NCBI GenBank assembly: GCA_054601695.1
Contig: BAAHQB010000163.1
Span: 366,248-430,247, forward strand
Direction: 5' to 3'
Origin: Amorphochlora amoebiformis
Taxonomy: Eukaryota > Cercozoa > Chlorarachniophyceae
Length of the DNA stretch: 64,000 nucleotides
The notes under the pieces are model-generated. The model saw only the letters and a program-made list of their open reading frames with translations, was not told the DNA's origin and did no database searches. The translations under genes were made by a program, and so were the position numbers. Numbering within the stretch: the stretch's first letter is position 1; each line of letters starts with the position of its first letter. Shown here one piece after another: positions 29,190 to 64,000 of this stretch.

Positions 29190-30175
29190 ATTTTACATTA
29201 CACAATACATTTGTTTTTGTGCGTGTGTTCGGGACATAGACCGCAAACCCCCGGATGTTCAACATGGGGGTAATCCTTCCTTCCATGATCTCGGTTGCCA
29301 TCTTCTCCTTCGTTGTAGCGGTAAACCCTAACAACATACTCGAACCAATCACTCACATCACCAAACAAACATAAAGCTCATCGCCGAGATATCATATCAC
29401 CCAACATACCTAAAACACATGGCGGACATCACCTAGCATAGTTAAAATGCATCACGTATATCAGCTAACACACTTAAAACACATCACGTACGTCAGCTGA
29501 GATAGTTTAAAGAAACACGAGACGTGTGTCGCCTAGTACGTCTAACTGCAGCATTCCATCGCTGAAAAACAGCCTAATGTCCCCACGAGATGAGGATCTG
29601 TCGTGATGATTATTGGATCATCATCATCACCATTATTATTATCATCATCGTGATGATTATTATTATCATCATCAATATCACCATCTCATCGTCATTATCA
29701 TCAGTATCATATCATCATCAACATTCATCATTATCACCATAATGGCTAAAATCTAACACATAGACCTCAAGGTGATGCTAGTTCGGTGATAATCCTTAGA
29801 TGAGCGGAATTCTGGCCTACGGGGCGAATACCGAGTTCTTGCTCACCGATAACCTGATTTCCGACGGAAACTTTGGCATTATCGTGAGCGCCATGATCGT
29901 GTTTGCTACTTTTGCCACCATCCCTCCCGTGCTGGCCATGACAGCTGACCCCTTTGTCGTCATCTACGACAAGCTTACGCAAAGCGAGGTATTCATCCGG
30001 ACCAAGGTGAAGAACGTTGGGTTCCGAAAACATCGCTTGGCATCTAGGACTTTAAGGTGCCCCGATAAACAATACTGTAAAGGCACATAAAATATATATA
30101 TATACATATATATACATATATATACATATACATACATGTATACAATATGCATACAATACATACATGTAAATGTAT

Positions 30176-30213
<38 letters not shown>

Positions 30214-32098
30214 GTGTGTGGTAATATATGTACTCAAATGTCGTATTCAAATGTCAAGTCATATTATGTGTGTTATACATCGGATATATATATGTACATG
30301 TATATACATGTGTGCAAGCATATTTACATGCATGCATGCATGTGTGTGTGTGTGTAATTTATTATTACATGTGTGTGTGTACATGTGAAGATTTCAACTG
30401 AAATCCCATGTATTAGGTGTTTGTGAGAGTAATCCCATTGATTTATGTGTGTGTGTTAGAGTAATCCCATTGATTGTGTGTGTGTGTTAGAGTAATCTCA
30501 TTGATTATTTGTGTGTGAGAGTATTCCCATTGATTATGTGTGTGTGTTAGAGTAATCCCATTGATTATGTGTGTTTGTGAGAGTAATCCCATTGATTATG
30601 TGTGTGTGTTAGAGTAATCCCATTGATTATGTGTTTGTGCTAGAGTAATCTCATTGATTATGTGTGTGTGAGAGTATTCCCATTGATTATGTGTGTGTGA
30701 GAGTATTCCCATTGATTATGTGGGTGTGAGAGTAATTCCAGTGAGTATATGTGTGGGTGTTTGGGGTGATAAGTGTGTCGTCGAGCATAGCTGATAGTTC
30801 CTCGTAGATATATGGTGTTTGGGATGATAACCGTGTCGTCATACTTCCTCCGAAACAACATGGGACTTGTCCTCGAAGTAATCAACTAACTACCAAAATA
30901 ACACACCACACCACACCACATCACACCACACCACACCACACCACACCACACCACACCACACCACACCACAGCGCTCGCCAGTATGACCACAACACTACAT
31001 ACCCCACAACATACCACACATGACCGCAACACACACCATAGCCACAACATACCTAACACACGCCATAGCAACAACATACCATACCACACCACACGCCACC
31101 ACAACACACTCCATAGCCACAACATACCACAACACACGCCATAGGCACAACGAATACCAAGTCTAAAATCATGTAAAGCAACCACAAACTCTCCTATGCA
31201 CGCCAACCATGTGCATTCATTCTCCACGTGCATTCCTGGTGAATGACTTACGTTCTATTTGTTCACAAGTGTTGATAATGCTATCCGAGCGGTGGAGTTT
31301 TGCCTCATGTGTTGCTGTTGGCACCTTAGCTCTCTTGTACCTACCTCATTGTGTGTTGCCATGAGTTGCTGTTTGCAGGCGCCTAATCTCTTATAGCTCA
31401 TTGTGTGTTGCCATGAGTTGCTGTTTGTTGGCGCCTTGGCTCTCTTATATCTCATTATGTGTTGCCATGAGTTGCTGTTGGCGCCTTAGCTCTCTCATAT
31501 CTCATTGTGTGTTGCCATGAGTTGCTGTTTGTTGGCGCCTTAGCTCTCTTATACGCTCTCTTCTAGCTCATTGTGTGTTGGCATGAATTGTTGTTTGTTG
31601 GCAGCTTAAGTCTCTTGTACCTCGTTGTGTGTTGGTAATACTGTGGTGGCGTGGTGTTGTGTTGGTACTGTGGTGGCGTGGTGTTCAGGTGACGGGCCTG
31701 GTGTGCATGTCCATGACCGCGTTGGTGTTGCCTCTTGTGATGTCCCTTATCGTCTTTTGGGATCAAGACACTCTTCTCAAAAAGGTCAAACACCATATGC
31801 ATCACAATCCACATACATATATAACATATATGCACAGACAGATTATATATATATATATAATATATATATATATATACATGCACACACACACGCATATATA
31901 TATATATATGTATAAGTGCATACATATACATACAGATAGCATTCATAGATCCTTACCCAATATTCATAGGATTGCGATTATTGCTAGGGTTAGGGTTAGG
32001 GTTAGGGTTAGGGTTACGGGTAGGGTTAGGGTTAGGGTGAGTAAAAATAAAATATGTATATGTTATTATATGTGTAAAAACAAAATATGTATATGTTA

Positions 32099-32151
<53 letters not shown>

Positions 32152-32310
32152 TATATATATATATAAACATATATATATATATATATGTAATATACATCTA
32201 ATATACAGTTCGTATTTATATGAGTTGATGATTTGTGATAGGTGTTGTCCATGGCGATAATCTCAACATCGGTGATGACAACGGTGGTGTATTTTTGCAC
32301 GCTAGATTGA
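27838..32310 (+). CDS. Amino-acid/auxin permease family transporter (SLC32/36/38-like), first exon not found
   Basis: Multi-pass transporter of amino acids, probably proton-coupled, by family. Exons: 27838-27964, 28050-28915, 29240-29320, 29800-29988, 30791-30877, 31689-31784, 32242-32310, all in phase, 504 residues plus stop. A hydrophobic stretch ends exon 1 and opens exon 2 ([14 protein letters not shown]). The Aa_trans domain starts at [20 protein letters not shown], the family's TM1 motif. Exon 2 has a Ser/Gly/Arg loop ([17 protein letters not shown]), then [20 protein letters not shown] and further helices. Later exons carry [52 protein letters not shown], the [15 protein letters not shown] segment and a last helix ending FCTLD. 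The exon at 30791 is less certain than the rest. Substrate and organelle cannot be read from sequence. Confidence 0.88.
28997..29190. repeat. (TA)n array in transporter intron
   Basis: TA with a TG island at 29038-29056, between transporter exons ending 28915 and starting 29240. Confidence 0.95.
29605..29745. repeat. ATC/ATT trinucleotide-like tract
   Basis: Degenerate runs of atcatcatc and attattatt in the transporter intron 29321-29799. Confidence 0.85.
30410..30735. repeat. ~33 bp repeat, about nine copies
   Basis: Units of tgtgtgtgagagtaatccca then ttgattatg, with small substitutions. Intronic in the transporter gene, ending shortly before the exon at 30791. Confidence 0.93.
30895..31175. 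repeat. ACCAC pentamer array and degenerate CA-rich repeats
   Basis: A near-perfect caccacacca run at 30900-30970 is followed by looser copies containing acaccatagccacaacatac. Intronic in the transporter gene. Confidence 0.9.
31268..31640. repeat. ~50 bp repeat, about seven copies
   Basis: Units contain tgtgtgttgccatgagttgc, then tgtttgttggcgccttagct and ctcttatatctca. Intronic, ending close to the acceptor of transporter exon 31689. Confidence 0.92.
31987..32040 (+). repeat. Interstitial telomeric repeat
   Basis: About nine TTAGGG units, with one degenerate stretch (ttacgggtaggg), in the same orientation as the terminal telomere. It lies in the last intron of the transporter gene, about 32 kb from the chromosome end. 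Confidence 0.95.
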
Positions 32311-33060
32311 TCTCGTTGGTAAACATCCCTCCGCTAGTGAGACTAAAGCTTTTTGCGGTTCATGAGGATGATCTAGATGATGATGATTCTAGCGACTACT
32401 AGACTAGGCGTAAATACTTGATTTTGTTCAATCGACAGTCAAGTAATCAGGTAATTCTAGAATTATTCGAGGCAGTATTATACTTATAGCATCTGCTGCC
32501 GTATAGTCTGTAGTGCTGGTATTCTCGTCAGCACAAAATTTGATGTTAATTAACGGTTATAACCTAGAAACTCTACTAACTCTAGCTAGTAACTAGAATG
32601 TAGTAACACAATACTAGAACAGTTGGAGCCACTAGAATTACTAGAATCCTAGGAATCACCTACATCACATTACCAGCGGAAATAGATTAGACTAGTCTCA
32701 GAGTCTAGTTGTTAGTATACGTGCAGACGTGTGACTCAGTCTTTAGTATGACATAACAGAACTAGTATATACAAATAGAGAACTGTGAAACCGAGATTCT
32801 AGTAGCATTAGATAGAGTCTTACTAGTTTAGCTAGTTTAGTGGATCATGATGTGCGATGTGTACTACTATCTGGAGTACTATAAATTTACTCTATTCTTG
32901 ATTTACTGGTTTATATAGCGCCAAATTGAATTAAACGTAGTCGGGTTAGGGCTGTGGAATGAATTGACTAGATGGACCTTCGGATAAGCTAAAAGAGCGT
33001 ATTCCCAAAAGGGTTATCAAGCACACCCTCTAAACCGTCTCCTCTACCTGTTACAACGCA
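32311..33060. other. CTAG-rich 3' flank of the transporter gene
   Basis: Unique sequence with about 22 CTAG tetramers in its first 690 bases. It starts right at the transporter stop codon. It lies in the spacer where the transporter and the CCCH gene converge. No gene was seen. Confidence 0.65.
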
Positions 33061-33077
33061 TACATGTATAACCACAC

Positions 33078-34480
<1,403 letters not shown>

Positions 34481-34499
34481 ATATATATATATATATATA

Positions 34500-34690
34500 T
34501 ATTAGTTGCATGTAATGGTGACGTGTGTTTGGTGTTTCGATATGGGTTGAATGTAATGGTGAGGTGTGTTTGGTGTTTGGATAGATATGGGTTGCATGTA
34601 ATGGTGACGTGTGTTTGTTGTTTGGATAGATATGGGTTGCATATAATGGTGACGTGTGTTTGTTGTTTGGTGTTGGGATAGATATCATTT
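34500..34690. repeat. ~42 bp repeat, four copies
   Basis: Units of gttgcatgtaatggtgacgt then gtgtttgttgtttggatagatatg, near the 3' end of the CCCH gene. Confidence 0.9.
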
Positions 34691-34769
34691 GCAAGTTCTA
34701 AATAGGTCACAATCATTCCGGTTGTTCTAAATAGCTTTCAATCATTTGGTTGTTCTAAATAGGTTACCG

Positions 34770-37335
<2,566 letters not shown>

Positions 37336-37364
37336 CTGTCAATGCACACACACATAAACACACA

Positions 37365-37368
37365 CACA

Positions 37369-37426
<58 letters not shown>

Positions 37427-37479
37427 TACACATGAAATACACAAGTATATTTTGTGCATAGATAAACAAATTAAAATTC

Positions 37480-37517
<38 letters not shown>

Positions 37518-37524
37518 TATATAA

Positions 37525-37561
<37 letters not shown>

Positions 37562-37562
37562 C

Positions 37563-37593
<31 letters not shown>

Positions 37594-37639
37594 AAAATAT
37601 ATATATATATATATGTATATAGTATCTAGTTCATGCCTG

Positions 37640-37696
<57 letters not shown>

Positions 37697-37705
37697 GTAT
37701 CTAGT
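37365..37705. repeat. (TA)n arrays with a duplicated linker
   Basis: TA tracts at 37370-37430, 37480-37620 and 37640-37695. The linker tatagtatctagttcatgcc occurs twice (37618 and 37693), so the second tract sits inside a duplication. Confidence 0.92.
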
Positions 37706-45911
<8,206 letters not shown>

Positions 45912-46390
45912 CTGGTTCTGGGTTTCATTTGGGATGGTTGTGGTGTAGATCGTGTTGGCGTTGGTTGTGTTGATGCTGTGGGATTGCATGTTTGGGTGTC
46001 AATCCGATGTTTTCCGGGTGTTTTGGGGTGTTCGGGATATTTCAGGGCGTCTTTGGAATGTTGTGGGTCGTCGCTCGAAGTCGGGAAGACTTCGGAAGGG
46101 ACTCTTATCGTCTGCTTTGAAGGGCTAATCTTTTGGCTTGGGCTTGGAGATTGGGCTTGGAGAATGCTCTTTGGAAGTGGATTGCCAACTTGCCGTAACT
46201 CCTCCTCGGGTGATGCTGGCAGTCGTCTGCCCGTCTTTTCCGAACGCCTTAAAACGTCACGCAAGATGACAGAGACTTGAGGTCTACGCAAAAAGGACGA
46301 CACGTGTGCAACACGTGGTTTTGCCTGCAGTCCCCATTGGCCAAGCGGCCCAAGCAATAACCAGGGGCCTGAGCCGGCAACGTTGTTTGG
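45912..46390. promoter_or_regulatory. Divergent region between low-complexity gene and cyclophilin gene
   Basis: Unique sequence containing a long minus-strand open frame (46357 to 45875, with segments such as [18 protein letters not shown] and KQTIRVPSEVFPTSSDD). That frame may hold 5' exons of the minus-strand gene, but it has no ATG of its own. If these are exons, the two genes' 5' ends are only tens of bases apart. Confidence 0.4.
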
Positions 46391-50300
<3,910 letters not shown>

Positions 50301-51007
50301 GTATCAATTTACGTCCATGCATGCCTAAGCGCATACGCATGCTTGTGGTTATGCTTACGGTTATGGTTGGGTATATATGGTTATGGTAATGGGTAGATGT
50401 ATGGATGCATGGGTAAGCCTAAGCATGGTTATGGTTCCTGGAGAATGGCATTTTGGGGAGGAGACGATTAGTTGTGAGTAGTGTGTTACGGGGTGAGGCT
50501 TGTCTGTATTTCGAGATAACTTGTTTGTCTGTCATTCAAAGTAGCTTGTGGATGTATTTAAGTGGGTTTCAAGAAACCTTGGATGTCTGCGTTCAAGATA
50601 GCTTGTATGTCTAATATTTCTAGATACCTTGATGTATTCGTGTTCAAAACAGCTTCTATGTCTATATTTCAAGATACCTTGGGCGAGCATCTTTGGAATA
50701 TAGGCACAACCCATTCTCAATTACAGACACACAGGCTAGTTTTAACTACAGACTCATATATTTGGAAAACAGACAAACAAACCATCTTGAGTTGCAGACA
50801 GCCAAGGTATCTTGAAATATAGACATACCAGCTGGTATTTTGAATACAGACATGTGTCTGTACTTGAAAATTGGTGTGACTCTAATTGAAGAGTCCTTGG
50901 TCTGTATTTCAAGATAGATTGTGTAGCTGTTTTGGAGATACGTTGAGTGTCTTGTTTGGATTGAAGACAGTCTGTGTGTGTACACTGAGATTTGCGATGG
51001 TTTATAG

Positions 51008-55617
<4,610 letters not shown>

Positions 55618-55719
55618 CACAAAGTTGGACTCGACTATCTGCTAGTCACCGTGCATATGCATATGTCTAGTCATAACACGTGTGTATATGGTACATTTCA
55701 AAAACACATCTATCATAGT

Positions 55720-55811
<92 letters not shown>

Positions 55812-56164
55812 TATACGTCTAGTATATAGCGCTAGATTTTTCATCAATATATCATCAACTATATATATAGTCAATATATACTTAGGAAGTTAGGATATAA
55901 GGCATAGGACTATATCTAGTACATATCCGTATGATATCTCTAGTATCTTGCCGAACTACTAGTTAGTGGTACTAACCAGAGTAATCAGACTACTACAGCT
56001 AACTAGCTAAATAGATCTAGTAGATTGAGCCTACTTTCCAGACTTTCACTGATTTGATCATCGGAACTCATTCCAGTTACTATAGTCATGGTGCACCGCG
56101 GCCCTACTGCAAGCCAGAACTAGCAGAATATTCTGCGGAGTCTCCGGACCCACGGTCTAGACGG
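55618..56164. other. CTAG-rich convergent spacer
   Basis: Between the TGA of the J-domain gene (plus) and the TGA of the SREK1IP1-like gene (minus). It contains a (TA)n block at 55730-55815 and about a dozen CTAG tetramers from 55820 to 56175. No gene was seen. Confidence 0.65.
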
Positions 56165-59573
<3,409 letters not shown>

Positions 59574-59802
59574 ATCCTAAAAAAACTCTCCCGGCTTCTC
59601 ACGCACACAGACCGCGATGCCCGCCTACACGCCGATGTGCCAATCTCGGACACTGCCGGGATCACGGACATCAACCTTTGTGAGACTCCCAGGAGACTAT
59701 TCAGGAATTTTTTGTCTGACACTGGCGGGGGTTTGCTTAAAAAGGGCTGTCACTTTCTGTGACCCGAAGAGACCAAAGGCCTGGTTGGTTGCTTCAGTTG
59801 TC
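59574..59802. promoter_or_regulatory. Shared bidirectional promoter region, 229 bp
   Basis: Spacer between the ATG of the SREK1IP1-like gene (minus, 59573) and the ATG of the SAF4-like gene (plus, 59803). It is unique sequence with no (TA)n, unlike most spacers here. It must hold both start regions. Individual elements are not recognisable. Confidence 0.55.
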
Positions 59803-63162
<3,360 letters not shown>

Positions 63163-63360
63163 AACACAAATACTCAACTCTAGTAACTTATCGTCTAGTC
63201 GTGCAACGTTCTCTAGAATCTAGATCCACGTCTCGCTTTGCTAATAGCTACTAACGCTATTGCTGGTTGCAACTTTCAACTTCAAATGTAAATAAATACA
63301 TGTAAATGATCCAGAATTAAAAGATTCATGTACTTCCTCTAGTTCCTTAACTTTTAGTAA
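63163..63360. other. CTAG-containing spacer between last gene and telomere
   Basis: About 200 bases holding five or six CTAG tetramers (63179, 63195, 63212, 63219 and 63338). This is all that separates the stop codon from the telomeric repeats. Confidence 0.7.
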
Positions 63361-64000
63361 CCAGGGTTAGGGTTAGGGTTAGGGTTAGGGTTAGGGTTAG
63401 GGTTAGGGTTAGGGTTAGGGTTAGAGTGTCGGGTTAGGGTTAGGGTTAGGGTTAGGGTGTCGGGTTAGGGTTAGGGTTAGGGTTAGGGTGTCGGGTTAGG
63501 GTTAGGGTTAGGGCGTCAGGTTAGGGTTAGGGTTAGGGTTAGGGCGTCAGGTTAGGGTTAGGGTTAGGGCGTCAGGTTAGGGTTAGGGCGTCAGGTTAGG
63601 GTTAGGGCGTCAGGTTAGGGTTAGGGCGTCAGGTTAGGGTTAGGGCGTCAGGTTAGGGTTAGGGTTAGGGCGTCAGGTTAGGGTTAGGGTTAGGGTTAGG
63701 GTTAGGGCGTCAGGTTAGGGTTAGGGTTAGGGCGTCAGGTTAGGGTTAGGGTTAGGGCGTCAGGTTAGGGTTAGGGTTAGGGTTAGGGCGTCAGGTTAGG
63801 GTTAGGGTTAGGGTTAGGGTTAGGGTTAGGGTTAGGGTTAGGGTTAGGGTTAGGGTTAGGGTTAGGGTTAGGGTTAGGGTTAGGGTTAGGGTTAGGGTTA
63901 GGGTTAGGGTTAGGATTAGGGTTAGGGTTAGGGTTAGGGTTAGGGTTAGGGTTAGGGTTAGGGTTAGGGTTAGGGTTAGGGTTAGGGTTAGGGTTAGGAG
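63361..64000 (+). repeat. Chromosome-end telomere, (TTAGGG)n with variant units
   Basis: The distal part (63795-64000) is essentially pure TTAGGG, apart from ttagga at ~63910. The proximal part (63420-63795) is interrupted at short intervals by tgtcggg units and then by gcgtcagg units. The G-rich strand runs toward the right edge, so this is a right-hand chromosome end. Confidence 0.98.

Overview
This is a nuclear chromosome end from a eukaryote. Coding sequence is broken into short exons with GT/AG borders on both strands. Introns and spacers are filled with (TA)n arrays and minisatellites. The last ~640 bases are TTAGGG repeats with the G-rich strand running toward base 64000, so the right edge is a telomere. 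Gene content (SLC12 cotransporter, IMP dehydrogenase, chalcone-isomerase-like protein, splicing factors) is generally eukaryotic. The intron-rich, simple-repeat-laden style suggests a protist or alga, but I cannot place it further. No bacterial operons, rRNA genes or intact tRNA genes were seen.

Layout, left to right: (1) 1337-4853 minus, SLC12-type cation-chloride cotransporter, its C-terminus off the left edge. (2) 8836-11667 minus, IMP dehydrogenase, nearly complete. (3) 12079-16434 plus, mitochondrial-type chalcone-isomerase-like protein, divergent from IMPDH. (4) 19026-27435 minus, a tentative gene for a very basic unknown protein. (5) 27838-32310 plus, amino-acid/auxin-permease family (SLC32/36/38-like) transporter, divergent from gene 4. 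(6) 34770-45911 minus, a large low-complexity protein ending in a CCCH zinc finger. (7) 46391-55617 plus, a cyclophilin followed, in compatible splice phase, by a J-domain protein, probably one fused gene. (8) 56165-59573 minus, SREK1IP1-like zinc-knuckle splicing protein. (9) 59803-63162 plus, SAF4/CCDC130 (Cwf16 family) splicing factor, ending about 200 bases from telomeric repeats. Genes 8 and 9 are head to head with 229 bases between start codons.

Genes 7-9 are all of types tied to pre-mRNA splicing, so the chromosome tip is a small cluster of splicing-linked genes. Exon models were built by eye from family conservation plus splice-phase agreement. Uncertain links are stated in each entry.

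Two patterns not explained by the genes stand out. First, several minisatellites are tandem copies of an exon-intron junction, so they carry arrays of duplicate splice sites (IMPDH, J-domain gene, cyclophilin gene, SREK1IP1, CCCH gene). Second, CTAG-rich blocks lie just beyond gene 3' ends and in convergent spacers, but seem rare in introns. A tRNA-derived SINE-like element with a (TA)n tail and a truncated relative are also present.
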